A stretch of 64,000 bases of DNA from Peromyscus leucopus. Lineage: Eukaryota; Chordata; Mammalia; Rodentia; Cricetidae. Below, in pieces: positions 10,483 through 22,231 of the stretch. Every line of letters starts with the position of its first letter. Position 1 is the stretch's first letter. The position numbers and the translations under genes are program-made. The notes beneath the pieces are model-generated. The model saw nothing but the letters and a program-made list of their open reading frames with translations, searched no databases and was not told where the DNA came from. Location of the stretch: assembly GCF_004664715.2 (NCBI RefSeq), contig NC_051083.1, positions 117,438,534-117,502,533 of the forward strand, written 5' to 3'.

Positions 10483-11732
10483 TCAGCCATATGTGCTTTT
10501 AGCCGCCAGGGTAATAACTCATAACTAGGATCTTGCATTTTTACTTGGGAGTTCATTGCCAGATTTGCCTCAGTGGCAGTTTTAGGGAGTATCAAATCGG
10601 TAAGAGTTTTCAGACTTATAATGTTGAAGCAGTATATTTTCAGAGGGTCTCCTCTAACTGTGCAGTCTGGCCAGTAACTTCATCTTCCCTTCAGCTTCCC
10701 TTTCAAAATAGATCTATGGAGGGCATGAGAGCAGGCTAAGTTGTGTTCAGCAAGAGAGCTGCCCCAGACGCAGGGATTCTCAGACACTGATTTGCCTTTC
10801 CATTTCCCAGGGTTGAACTTCTGCTGTTTGGCCTCCCCAATTACAATTACATTTCCAGCCCATATTTTGGCCTTACTCTCAATTCCCAGCCTTAGTAATG
10901 GCTCGTGTTTCCTGGATGTAACTACAGGAGCTCAAATTTACTTCTGGTGAGGGGGGAGCTTCAATCTTGAGCTTGCAGCCAGATTTAGCTCAGTTTTAAA
11001 CTTCACAGTCACATTTGCGTGTTCTCAGAGCATTTCTAATTTACTGCTTTATGGAAATATCATGTCATGTTTACTTTCCTTTTCTTCTGCTTAAGGCTAG
11101 GCAGTGTGGTGACTCTTCTTCAGAGGAAAAAGGCCAGTGATTTTTTTTTTGACAACTGGAAACAATGCCAGGCTTTCAGTTAATATTCTATGTGTGCAGA
11201 GATAACATTTATTCCACATATGGACGGAAAAGTTCACCTTCCTTGGCGTAACTGCTCCTATGGCAAAAAAAAAAAAAGAGGTCATTTAATCACATGCAAG
11301 CAGCCAGACAAGATGATAATGCAAAGCAGGATTCGGTGTGCTTGTAAACCATATGGGGCTTATCAAATGCCCTATATCACTCAAGGAGGGAGAACGCTGG
11401 GCCCGTTGAAGAGAAAGATCAAAGAAGGAAGGATGGAATTGCCTATTGTCCTTTGGTGGATTTTCACAGAAATGTGCAGTTCTTGACCCCAAGGTGAAAA
11501 GATCAGTAAAGTATCTTTCTGTGAACACAACAGTTCTTATACCTGAAGCCTAGCCACAATTCAGAAGCTTAGAGAAAGGATCTCTATTTCTCACCTCAGA
11601 ATGTAAAATGTGATGGTTACACTTTAACACATTCACCATATTAAAGGTATTTAAAAAAAAATCAACCCTGCCATGATTTATTTGCTTTATACTAATAATA
11701 TAGTATCACTTTTTGATTCTCAAAACTAATGC
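10483..11732. other. Unique sequence without a gene
   Basis: No repeat or exon recognised apart from short A or T runs (11141-11150, 11264-11276). It reads as ordinary non-coding DNA. Confidence 0.35.
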
Positions 11733-11734
11733 AA

Positions 11735-11820
11735 GGGCTGGGAATGTAACTCAGTGATAGGGAACTCACCTACTGGGCATGGAGCCCTGGATTCAATTCC
11801 CACTACAGCAAAGAAAAAAA
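11735..11820 (+). repeat. ID-like SINE
   Basis: 'gggctgggaatgtaactcag' and 'ggattcaattcccactaca' followed by an A-rich tail match the tRNA-derived ID/B4 head. Diverged. Confidence 0.7.
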
Positions 11821-11959
11821 CATATTCATTCATAGTGTGTGATTTGAACGCCTAACACGAAACTTAGATCTGACAATGAATGACGAAGTTTTCAGGACTA
11901 CCTCACTATACCAGTTAAACTGTCTCCTATTTAAGACTCCAAACTCCTCACAAAGAGCT

Positions 11960-12137
11960 CCCTTAGAATTATTCACATTGCCCTTTCCAACAGCCCAGTG
12001 AGACAGACCATATAGGCATGGATTATTGCCCAATAATATTGATGAAAAAGCATGTGCGATTCAGAGAAATAAAGCAATGATCCCAAGGTGACTTAGCAGG
12101 TCAGTGGTGAAGACCAAACTATACCTTCAGTCTAAAA
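11960..12137 (-). repeat. MIR SINE, antisense
   Basis: Reads in reverse-MIR order: 'attcacattgccctttcca', 'acagcccagtgagacag', 'attcagagaaataaagcaat', 'gatcccaaggtgacttagca', 'gtggtgaagaccaaac'. Confidence 0.7.
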
Positions 12138-13151
12138 TAAAAGCGAGAGAAAGAAAGAATCCCAACCAGCCCATGTGGCAGTGCTTTAAAACTTAAATGT
12201 CATAGGCAAAAACATTTGAATGTTATCCAGATGTGGAAAGCTTGAGGGAATCAATACTCACCTTACAGAGGCAGGCAGGAAAAATGACATGTTATGAAAA
12301 ACATGCCAATTTGAGATTTACTAGATGAGAGGAAAAAGTTGAGGCAGTATAAGAAAGAATATTTCTTGTGCTGTTTGCTTCACCCCACATAATGACCTTT
12401 GCACAAACAGAAAGGGTACAACATGGACAATAGAGTTTGGGTCCAACACTTCAATCAGAATTTGTTGAGGGTAAAAAAGTGGCAGACATTTTGGAAATTG
12501 CCCTCCTCACAGTTTACATTATAATATTTACAGAATTCTTTTTTCTTTGTTAGTAAAAAACCTAAGTGTAAGTGGTTCAGGCAGGAGGCAGACTCTGTTC
12601 TCACTCTACCAGACTCTGTTCCGCCTCCTCCTTATTCTCATCCTGGAAGGTAAAATGAAGAAATTGAATGATAAGTCCACAAGAAGCAGCCTTTGAAAGC
12701 ATCTGGCCAGCAGAATTTGACAGCTAATTATGAGGACTCCTGATGCTACAAAACTTGCAATGTCTTAAAACCTAGCAGTCATGTCTGGGTAGGGAGAGCT
12801 AGTCATGTCCGTTCCAGGAAATCCCCGGCTGTGCTCTAGGTGGTTCTAGGGGTCAGAGTCCAGCCTCATGCTTGAAATTAAGGGGTACAGGTCTGACTGC
12901 AACCCTCTTCTTCCCGCCTGAGTCCCTCAAAGGAGCACTCCCCACAGGAAGGAAAAGTCAGCCTGAGAGGGAGCTAAAGCAATGTGGCCCAGTTGCCAGA
13001 ATCCCTCCGTAGGCCACCCAAGCAGTGAAGAAATTCATGAAGAGAAAGAAAGAAAAGACCCACAGCCGTGAGCAGAGCCAGCTGGGAGGGGCGTTATTAC
13101 TTTATTTCTGTTTTCTTAACTATGTGTATGTGCATGCATGTGTGCGTGTGT
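12138..13151. other. Unique sequence without a gene
   Basis: No recognisable repeat. An open frame that enters the following CT/GT tract is a product of the simple repeat. Confidence 0.35.

Positions 13152-13249
<98 letters not shown>
13152..13249. repeat. (CT)n(GT)n compound microsatellite
   Basis: About 31 CT units followed by about 18 GT units without interruption. Open frames coding Ser-Leu or Cys-Val runs across it are artefacts of the repeat. Confidence 0.97.
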
Positions 13250-13250
<1 letters not shown>

Positions 13251-14318
13251 AAGCATGCATGAGTTTTGAGGGGGAGAGAGGATTGATTGCAGAAAATGTC
13301 TGCAATCCACAGCACTCAAGATGGAAACTTTTGTTGATATAATTTCTCCTAACTTTCCTACACCTTCCTTCCCTTCTACCCCATTTCCCCAGTGGCTATC
13401 AAGAGCTGTATATATCTGACCACAAAACATCCAGTCAGTTCAAGTCAAAAATGCAGCCAGCCATCTGGATTGACTCAAACTCTGTCTACACACACCAATT
13501 GGCTTGGGGGTAAAAAAATGTAATTCAGTGGAACAACTGGTTATTTTTAAAACAACGAGTTGAATTCAGACAACCATCCAATTAGTTGATTTCAAAATGC
13601 CTGTTTGGCGACATGAAAAGGGTTCTTTTCAAAGGGCCTTGTGTGTGCATAAACAACCTGAATGCTATTAAATTGATGAGCTATTTTCGAATCAAGTAGA
13701 TAAGGCCAAAGCGGCTGGACTCTGTTTATAAAGAGGAAAAACCTGTTAGAGCAGCACTCCAGAGAGTGACACCTTCTGCCATAAGGATGGAGTCTCTGAG
13801 TTGACAGGACATCATCATTCTGCTCTTTGTACAGACAAGCAACCCAGTCCTTCCTTAAAGAAACCTCTAATGTGTCTTTTCCCTGGACGTGCCATACCAA
13901 CCCAAACAAACCAAAGATTTAGAATGTAACAGGTAAAAAAAAATGTGCTAGCTTTCCCCACCTAACATTTCCTAAAGGCATACAGTGGTGCTAACCTGAT
14001 GCTCACCTTTTCTGGGTTTCACTTGCAATGCATACACCAAGGAAGTCTCCTTGGATGGGTTGGAGTGGTGTAAACTGCACAGTGTTGTCTCCTTCAGTTT
14101 ACTCTCCTCATCAATACTTCCCAAATGGAAGTGTTCTTTTCTTGGATTATATTACTAAGGGATGATTTACGGGAAAAAAATGGCTGAGGGGTCCTCCTCC
14201 TAAAGAGATTTGTATTTGTACTCTCAATGCTTTGTCATAAAGGGTATTAGACCATGTTAATCACCTAGGTTTTTCACATTAGGCTTTGGTGCTGAAGGCT
14301 CCCCTAGAAAATATTTTT
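13250..14318. other. Unique sequence without a gene
   Basis: No repeat or exon recognised. A 105-codon minus-strand open frame at 13592-13909 has no family resemblance that I can see. Confidence 0.35.
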
Positions 14319-14432
14319 CGGGGGTTGGGGATTTAGCGCAGTGGTAGAGCACTTGTCTAGCAAGTGCGGGGCTCTGAGTTCGGTCCTCAGCTCTGAAAAG
14401 GAAAAGAAAAAGAAACAGAAAGAAAGAAAAGA
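14319..14432 (+). repeat. ID SINE with intact Pol III boxes
   Basis: Close to the ID/BC1 consensus: 'ggttggggatttagcgcagt', 'ggtagagcacttgtctagca', then a GAAAA-rich tail at 14395-14432. An A box (tagcgcagtgg, 14334-14344) and a B-box-like word (gagttcggtcc, 14376-14386) are present. This is the best-preserved ID in the window. Confidence 0.88.
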
Positions 14433-15213
14433 TTTCTTTGACATCCGAGGCACAAAGGACTTTAGCAAAGGCTCCTAGTTAAAATGAGTGGTGCCTAAGT
14501 GATGACTCTCCATCCCCAAGTGACAGGCATTTACTAAGAGCAACTTTTGTTTCTGGGAATGTCTTTCTTGGGTGTGTCTTAATCTCAAATGTTGTGGACC
14601 TTTAATTTTATTGTGCATGTGTGTGTTTTTCAAACATTTATTTTATCAGAAAGGATTCCTACAATGAAAGTATTCATGGCCAGGCTGTGGCTAAATCTTT
14701 AGGTTTAAGACTGGTTAAGCTGCCCCAGGTAGAAGTGTTTGCACAGCTCAGAAGTCTAGAATCACAGCCCCAGAGCTGGAAGGGCCCCCTTAAGCCAGTT
14801 CTTGTGTACAGACATCCAAGCCAGAGGGATAGCCATTCTTTTCTTTAAGAGCGCAAAAAAACAGAAACTCTAAAAACTAGGGCTTTAAAAAAAAAAGATT
14901 GTTTTAAAAGTGCAAACTTCAAAACATATGTACAAGAGAATAATATTATAATCCATGTTTAAGTGATTTTCTTTTTAAAACATTTGCTTTCTCATTTTTA
15001 AAACAAAATAGTAAACAGTGAAGTCTTTTGGAAAAAAAAAAACTTTCGATTTTAATGATCCACAAGAGACATCTGTCTAAACAAATTCTACCAGAAATTA
15101 TTGCTTTGCCTAAAAAGAGGTTTTGCTTTTATCATATGGTTCCCTGAATCCAACAGATTATCTTTTTTGCTTTTGCTGTGGAAAGCTGAAACAAATTTGT
15201 GACTCCTTTCTTA

Positions 15214-15215
<2 letters not shown>
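14433..15215. other. Unique sequence without a gene
   Basis: AT-rich with short A runs at 14867 and 15032. No recognisable repeat or exon. Confidence 0.35.

Positions 15216-15267
<52 letters not shown>
15216..15267. repeat. (GT)n microsatellite
   Basis: About 26 GT units, uninterrupted. Confidence 0.97.
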
Positions 15268-15270
<3 letters not shown>

Positions 15271-15654
15271 GCTGGGGACATAATGCAGAGCCTCGGCCTC
15301 ATGCTTGTTACAGTCCCCAGCCTGCACTCCACATATATTTTCTCACATATTTGTTTGAACAGAAAAAAATTACAGATGGCTTCCCGAATTTGCATGTCCT
15401 TCTCCAACAGGGGCTAATCTCCTCCTCATTCCACTTTAAGTGTGTGCGCTGCAGAAGCGAGCACTGGGGCCCACTTGAAAACAAGGAGCGGGACTTCATT
15501 CCAGCTCAGCATTTGCTTCCCCATTCTCAAAATGTCTTCCTTGAGTTGCATGTTTTTGTCGTTTCTCGGTTTATTGTTTTAGTTTGTAGTGTTTGTGAGC
15601 AGTACAGTGAAACAACAGTCTTGGATATACTTGGATTTCAGATCTATCTTTTCC

Positions 15655-15768
15655 TAGCTTAACTAATGTGACCATCAGTTCCATCATCTGTAAAGTGGAG
15701 GCAACAACAATAGTTTCTACCCCATGTGATCATTGTGTTAAATGAGTAAACATGCATATGTATGCATG
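15655..15768 (+). repeat. MIR fragment
   Basis: 'aactaatgtgaccatcag', 'ttccatcatctgtaaagtgg' and 'gtgttaaatgagtaaacatg' follow the 3' half of MIR. Confidence 0.6.
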
Positions 15769-16084
15769 GGTGTGTATACATTTCTAAGCAGACATTAAGC
15801 ACTCAATGTATTTTATATTTTAACTACGGTATCTTAAATGATTTGAGATATAATTCACTCTTAAATTCAAATTTTCAGTGTTTTCACTTATTCTTTCTTT
15901 CTTCTGTAGGAATTGTCTTGCAAGCAAAACTATTTTGTGCTGTTTCTGTACCAAAAGCAAAAGTCATCCTACTTCACAGGAAAGCACTTTCTAAGACAGC
16001 TTGATTGTAAGAATCCAGAGAGGCACTTGTTGAAAATACAGAGTCCTCCTTTTGAAAATAGTTATTAATTGAACTTTTTTTTAA

Positions 16085-16210
16085 ATAAGAAACAGAGATT
16101 CAGTGTGCTGCCCAGGTTAGCCTGAAATTCTTAAATTTAAGCATTCCCCTATCTCTCAAATTCCTGAGTAGCCAGGACTTCATGTATATACTACCACCAA
16201 GCCTAGTGCC
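16085..16210 (-). repeat. Old 7SL-derived monomer (PB1-like), antisense
   Basis: 'attcagtgtgctgcccaggt', 'tagcctgaaattcttaaat' and 'ttcctgagtagccaggact' resemble a reverse proto-B1 monomer. Strongly diverged. Confidence 0.55.
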
Positions 16211-16265
16211 TAAAATTCTTTTATAAATGAGCAATCTGATATTAAGTGGTTCTGGAACTGAAGGG

Positions 16266-16446
16266 TTTTTTTTTTTGTTGTTTTTTTTTATTGGGTGGGG
16301 GTGGTTGAGATAAGGTTTTTTGTGTAACAGTCATGGCTGTCCTGGAACTTGCTCCATAGACCAGGCTGGCCTCGAACTTACAGAGATCTGCCTGCCTCTT
16401 CCTCTGGAGTGCTGAAATTAAAGTTGTACACCACCATCATGCAACT
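16266..16446 (-). repeat. B1 SINE, antisense
   Basis: A T-rich run (the A tail) is followed by 'atggctgtcctggaacttgc', 'gaccaggctggcctcgaact' and 'tacagagatctgcctgcctc', a full-length B1 in reverse. Confidence 0.88.
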
Positions 16447-17118
16447 TGGGCCTGAAGTATTTTATGCCACCTTTTCTACGGCTTACTCCAGGAAAAATGA
16501 GAGGTCACCCATTTCTACACTTGCATCCTGCATAGTTGCTTTTTCCTCAAGGCTAGTTTTCCCTGCAGCGATTTTTACTACTTCTTTTTGTTCTTTTACT
16601 CCCGTCCTTCCACGTGTGAGCTACTGGGCCCCTCCCTGCCCCTCACCCCTGCATTCCTTTGGGTGAAGCACATCTGAGCTAAGCTGTCAGCCTGTTTGTG
16701 TCTTCTTGCAGCTGAAGATACATCCACATTAACAGAAAAACAGTCACTCAGTAACTGCTCCAATCCTTTCTTCACAAGGAAAAACATCTGCAGCCTTTTT
16801 AAAATCTGTGACTGGCCTACTTGATGGCTCTACAACACACTGGAAGAACCCCACCCACCACAAGGCTGGTGGTTGTCCTGGTAGGGGAGAGTTAAGAAAC
16901 CAAAAAGTGCAAAGAAAGAGCGCAAGAGAGAGAAAGAGAGAGAATGTATTTATCCACTTTCCTCTGTTTTATATGGATCAATGCCAAATCGCTCATACTT
17001 AAACTTTCCCTCCCCCTTTCTCAGTTTGCCTTTGAATGAATGAATAAATTGTCTACCTCTCCAAATTTTCTCAATAATCTCCCCCTGTAGCAGATTCCGG
17101 TGTTTAATCACCTTGACA
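16447..17118. other. Unique sequence without a gene
   Basis: No repeat or exon recognised, apart from a short GA-rich run near 16915-16942. Confidence 0.35.
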
Positions 17119-17299
17119 GAAGAAGGAAGGGGGGAGGGGTGGGCAACAGAGAGGAGGAGGAGGGGAGAAAGGGAGAGGGAAAGAGACAGAGAAGAAGAGG
17201 GAAGAGAGAGGGAGGGAGGGAAAGAAAGAAAGAGAAGGAGAGAGAAAAAGAGATAGACACAGGGAGAGAGAGACAGAGAAAGAGAAAAGGAGACAGAGA
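17119..17299. repeat. Long polypurine (GA-rich) tract
   Basis: About 180 bases made almost wholly of A and G, with scattered single C and T. Open frames rich in Arg, Glu and Lys (or Ser, Leu, Phe on the other strand) across it are by-products. Confidence 0.9.
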
Positions 17300-17539
17300 C
17301 CTGCTTAAGATCCTAAAAATCTTTCCTTCTTTCATCTTAAACCCGTTTTGGCTTCTTCCCCTTGTTACACGTGTGTTGCTAGGCTAGTGCAAGTATTTTT
17401 GAGATGCTAAGAGATCTTGCCATTGAGTCATCTCATCCTCATCTTTTTAAAAAACATGAGCAAGTCTCAGCAACACTTCATTCACATTAGTAAATATTAC
17501 CTAGAGAAAGAAATAACAGGCTTCAAGAACATGACATCA

Positions 17540-18003
17540 TTAAAAATAAATGTTTGCTGAATACCTACTGAGTGCATGGCACAATGTAAAGCTAAGAGAT
17601 GTAAAGAACTGTCTGACTTTAGGCACACATGCACACACATGTACCTTTATGTTTTAAATCCAGAGAAGTGGCTGCAGACTAGAAGGATTATTGAAATTCC
17701 GAGGAAGGGAGCAATTCTGCTCCAAGGGCCTGGGGTGGTCACAAAAGGTAAGACTCCAAGCTCCAAAGAAAGGGTAGAGAGCCTGAGGGAATTAATGTGA
17801 ACAAAGACCAGGAAACAAGAACGAAAATAGTTTTTGGGGGGAGGAACAATTAGCAGACAATTTGACGGGAGCAGACAGTTTGTGTAGACTGGAAAACGAG
17901 TGGGAGATAATAATGGAGCGGTAGACCTTAGTCTGCTTATAGAGGGCCTTGAATGCTAGGCTAATTAGTGTAGCCTTATCCTATAAGCAAGGAGTGCCAC
18001 CCT
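17540..18003 (-). repeat. L2 LINE 3' end, antisense
   Basis: 'aaataaatgtttgctgaata', 'cctactgagtgcatggcaca' and further in 'agagggccttgaatgctagg' and 'agccttatcctataagcaag' are L2 words in the right order for the minus strand. Confidence 0.65.
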
Positions 18004-18984
18004 CACAGATAAAAGAGAACAGGAAACCTCTGGGGCTTCTGGGTACCTTCAAGGAAAAGCGAGGACATTGATTACAAGAACTTTGTGAAGTGTATAGCTG
18101 TTCTCCACAGTTGTGACTTTATCCCTTTGTGGTCTCAGTGTTGTTTGGGGAGAGAGCAAGAGAATAGCTGCAGAGGCGCCGCTCAAGGTGAAAGGCACCC
18201 CGAGAAGCAGAAGAAGTAGTGACGGTTTTAAAGTAGAAAGACAAGCAGATCTCTGGGCTTGCAAAAGGCAGAAGAAACATGGCATACTGGGAACCAGCAA
18301 GGGACTGTAAATTGCCTTTGAGGGTTTAACTAGAAGGCACCCTAGAGAGTTCCCTGCCAGACCCCTAGCCTGCCAAATTTCTTCAATAGCATATCTCATG
18401 GTAGTTTAAAAGAGGTGGCTTATGTGAGTGTTGTTAAAAGAATGTGCAAGTTTGAGAAGCCCAGACAGCTCTGAGACTCTTCTGTAAATATAATGCTGCT
18501 TTGCTGAATTGAGATCAATTGGGTTCTGGGAAATACTTAAATTAGTTTCTTGCATCCCCTCATCTGCAGGCACTACTTGGGAATAGCATCCTGTCCTCCC
18601 TTCTCACGGAGATTTCAGACAAATAAAAAATAAAGTGAAAAAGCAAAATTAAAAAAAAGTTTTCAGGCAAGATTTGATTGCAGCCTGTTAAGATAAGCAG
18701 TTGATTTCGATAATCAGGCACTGCTTTCTGCCCTCTTAATTAAAAATGACTGCAGTATTACTGAGCAGTTTTTTTTATCCAAGATCCCTCTGAGAAAACG
18801 TCCGCCTATACTGATCTCTCCCAGGTCGAAATTTACCCCTGTGCCCTTTCCAAGCAAAGGGGCCACCAATGTTTAGCTGATAAGACACACAATGATTGAG
18901 AAAGACCTGATTGCTTCCTTTTGTCAACTCAGTCTGCGAACCAAACAGACAGAAAACAGGGCTTTCTTAACTGACTTCCTGGAT
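18004..18984. other. Unique sequence, possibly regulatory
   Basis: No repeat or exon recognised. Two GATA-type words lie at about 18690-18697 (aagataag) and 18879-18886 (ctgataag). A perfect ttaattaa occurs near 18737. Whether the stretch is conserved cannot be judged here. Confidence 0.3.
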
Positions 18985-19058
18985 CGTTTGCATGGTCAGT
19001 TTATACCTGCTTTCTCAGTAGGTACCCGATAATGATTTGCTAAACAAGGGAATGAATG
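18985..19058 (+). repeat. L2 3' tail fragment
   Basis: 'cagtaggtacccgataatga' followed by 'gggaatgaatgaatg' matches the L2/MIR 3' end. Confidence 0.5.
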
Positions 19059-19235
19059 AATGCCAGACGCTATCCTAGGAGCTTCTGGGAATCCCAAAGC
19101 AAAGACAAGTAACAGACAAAGTCTCCATCTCAGCAGATGCCACATTCTAGTGAGAAGAAAACAGGACATGCAGGGTCTGAAGTCCTATCAGATACAAGCA
19201 CTAAGGTATTTGTGAGATAGTTGCGGAAATGGGAG
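19059..19235 (-). repeat. L2 3' end fragment, antisense
   Basis: 'gccagacgctatcctagga', 'gacaaagtctccatctcagc' and 'ccacattctagtgagaaga' follow the reverse L2 3' end. It abuts an L2-like tail in the opposite orientation. Confidence 0.5.
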
Positions 19236-19299
19236 TTTCTTCCACAATCAGTAACACATCTGGTCGGTTTCTCATTCTCAGGCTCATTTGTGAAAACAT

Positions 19300-19704
19300 T
19301 CAATCATTAAAAACAGAATTAACATGCCAGCAACTCCACTCTGTACATAATAGAGAACTAAAAGCAGAAAGCAGAACAGGTATTTGAAGGCCAATGTTTT
19401 AACACCACTATTCACAAAAGCCACAACGTATAAGAAACCCAACAGGCCATTGGCAGAGAAATAGAAAAGCAAACTGAAATATAATGTAATGCAATAATGA
19501 AATGCAATGTAATATTTACTCAGTTTTTAAAATGAAGAAAATTTGGGGGCTAGCAAAGTGGCTGAGTAGGGAAAGGTACTTGCCACCAAGCCTGATGATC
19601 TGAGGTGCAGCCCCAGAACCCATGGTAGAAAGAGAAAACTGACTCCTACAAGTCATTCTCTCACCTTCTTCACACAGCTGTCATGGTACATGCAGGTATG
19701 AGGG

Positions 19705-19751
<47 letters not shown>

Positions 19752-20115
19752 AGATTTTGAGGACTATCCTAAGATCTGCTCTAGCATCAATGGACCTGGA
19801 GGATGTAATGCTGGATGAAACAAGCTAGATTGCAGGATTCCATTTCCCTGATGGACCTGGAGTAGTCAAATTCACAGAGAGAGTAAAATGGAGGTTACTA
19901 GTGACTGGAAAGAAGAAAGAATGAGAGATAAATATAATAGAGTGCTTCATTTTTGCAAGATTGAGCTATTGGTTGCAAAACACTGGTGCCTGGACTTGAA
20001 AGGCTCACCACTATACCACCAAAGCAGAACTTAATACGAATGTGCTGTGTTGTACCCTCACAAATGGTTAGGATGAATTTGTAAATCTGACATTGTATTT
20101 TGCTACTGTTAAAAT
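19300..20115 (+). repeat. Old L1 3' end interrupted by a B3
   Basis: L1M-type words: 'taacaccactattcacaaaa', 'gccacaacgtataagaaa', 'ggccattggcagagaaatag', 'atgctggatgaaacaagcta' and 'ggttactagtgactggaaag'. A B3 element occupies 19546-19747 inside it. Confidence 0.7.
19546..19747 (+). repeat. B3 SINE with (AC)n tail
   Basis: 'gcaaagtggctgagtaggg', 'ttgccaccaagcctgatgat' and 'ccagaacccatggtagaaag' are B3 words. The element ends in about 20 AC units (19707-19747). Confidence 0.82.
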
Positions 20116-20415
20116 TTTAAGTGTTTCTTAAATACTTTCTTGTGAGAATTACACAAAGATGAGAGAACACAAAGCATTTGCCAGAGTTTACATTGTAATG
20201 CAGCCCCTTCGTGATGTGGCCAGGCATGTCAAGGCCATAAAGACAAGAGAACACAAACATTCCACCTAGATCTGGAGAGTCCGCTGGCTATTGACATTCC
20301 CTAACAGAACAAAGGTCAATGTGTTTGGGGGTGGAGGGAGAGGACAGTGTAGAGGACTGGAAGCCACATATCCCAACATTTTAATTTTGTTTTGTGTCTT
20401 GAAGGACTGGGACCT

Positions 20416-20664
20416 TTTTTGCTTTTGGATATATGACTGTTTTTTAATTAAGATTTATTTATGCATGAGTGTATCTTTGCCTGCATGTTTGTCCATGCAG
20501 TGCATGCATGTCTGGTGCCCAGGAAGTTCAAAAAAGGGAGTCAGATTCCCTAGAATTGGAGTTACAGATGGTTTTGAGCCACCATGCAGGTACCGGGAAC
20601 CAAAGCCAGGTCTTTTGCAAGAGCAACAAAGTGCTCTTAACCAGTGATCCAACTCTCCAGCCCC
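20416..20664 (-). repeat. B2 SINE, antisense, with TSD
   Basis: Reverse B2: 'attaagatttatttatgcat' at the tail side, 'gttttgagccaccatgcag', 'gctcttaaccagtgatccaa', 'ctctccagcccc'. An imperfect TSD is visible: aaggactgggacct (20402-20415) and aaggactaggatcct (from about 20665). Confidence 0.85.
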
Positions 20665-20892
20665 AAGGACTAGGATCCTTCACATTTCTGCAGAAACAGG
20701 CAATTGGTCCTGAAAGGGGCAAGATCCTTCTCTACCCAACTTTCTTTTTCTCTTGATGGGCTCCAAGATAAGAGAAAAAGCAATGAAAGACGAGAGAAGA
20801 CAGGCAAAACAACCAAGATAAACTTCCTGCATCCATACCCGAGTGAAAGAAGTTGGAGAGGTGGACACATACACACACCAAACACACGAGTA

Positions 20893-21043
20893 TATATCTT
20901 TTGAGACAGAGTCTCATCATATGTCCTAGTTGGCATGGAACTTACTGTGTAGACCAAATGGGTCTTAGACTTACCTCATGGTGATCCCCTGTATCTGTCT
21001 CTGCAGTGCTGGGATTATAGACATGAGCCACAAAGCCCAGCTT
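20893..21043 (-). repeat. Old B1 SINE, antisense
   Basis: 'ttttgagacagagtctcat', 'cttactgtgtagaccaaat', 'agtgctgggattatagaca' follow reverse B1, with a diverged middle. Confidence 0.75.
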
Positions 21044-21238
21044 TTGAGTCAAATGATATTGATGGATAAATCCATGCTTAGATGCTAGAGGAGTGGTCTA
21101 CCCATCAAGTAAAGCAGAGTGAAGGAAAACCATTCTCTACATTATCGCTAACTGGCCTCTGTAGGTGATATCCTCCATATTTGTAGCTAAAAGGCTGAGT
21201 GAGACCAGAAGTATTTCTCCTATTTCCACATGCATGCA

Positions 21239-21424
21239 TTTCTTTTCTTTTTCTTTCTTTTTTATATTTTGTTTTTGTTTTCTTTTTTGAAACAGGGTTT
21301 GTCTGTGCTGCCTTGTCTGTCCCAGAACTCACTCTGTAGACCAGGCTGGCCTCGAACTCAGAGATCTGCCTGCCTCTGCCTCCCGAATGCTGGAATTAAA
21401 GTCGTGTGCCACCACCACCCAGCC
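21239..21424 (-). repeat. B1 SINE, antisense, with TSD
   Basis: A T/C-rich tail (21239-21287) is followed by 'gaaacagggtttgtctgtgc', 'gaccaggctggcctcgaact' and 'tgcctgcctctgcctcccga'. A TSD is visible: catgcatgcatttct before and catgtatgcacttct after (about 21425). Confidence 0.9.
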
Positions 21425-22231
21425 CCATGTATGCACTTCTTAACAGACAGCTGGGAGAACTCCTTTTGCTTTGCCTTACCTGTGCAGTCATACTTCAACC
21501 CCTGAGGTGCCACCTACTGTGTGAAATTCTGGAGAAAGATCTCTTTGTACTCTCCATGAAGAGTTTTCCTGAACAGAATTCTTTAAACCACATCACAAAT
21601 GCATTTCTGTCTTAACAGAGCAAACTGTTTCTAAGGATTTTAGCACATTGTTTATGAGTCAATGGATACTGCTAATAACAAATGGGTCTTATCTATTCAT
21701 GAAAGCAAGTCTCTAAGAATCTCTCTTGGGAACAACTGTGAGCAGTTAGTGTGAATTATGGTACACATAGACTTCAACTAATAAAAGGGCATGTTTTAAA
21801 ACATTCCAGAATTCCAACCTGTCACTAATTCAGAGTGGGCTGCCTGCCCCCATCCTTCATTAATCCAAGTTGATGGGAGTTTGCTGGTGTCGATTTTTAA
21901 GTAGCAAATGGTAAAGACAAAAGGGGATCCCTTTTTCCTTTCCTCTCCTTTCTCTGACATCTTTTACTGTTAGGATAAATAGGTGACAATTTCTCTGGAC
22001 TTATAATTTACCTTGGCCCTCACTAGGAAGTTGCATTGAAAGAATATACAATGACTTCTGGTTTAGTGCCCAACAGCTTTACTATTTTTTTCTTAGACTA
22101 ACTCTTTTAGTTTCATGAAAGTCATTATTAAGCTAATGTTAAATTTAATTTGCTTGCATTGATTTGTTGAACCTGCAGCATAAATACTCATGAATGGGAT
22201 AATTTGAAAGTATCTTGTAAATGAAATCAGT
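21425..22231. other. Unique sequence without a gene
   Basis: No repeat or exon recognised. The stretch 21840-22190 is AT-rich with homeobox-type words (cattaatcc, ctaatgtt, ttaattt). Conservation cannot be judged here. Confidence 0.35.

Noticed and set aside
13025..13430. Several open frames on both strands with long Ser-Leu, Cys-Val, Thr-His or Arg-Glu runs
   Set aside because: They are translations of the CT/GT microsatellite, which is open in many frames.
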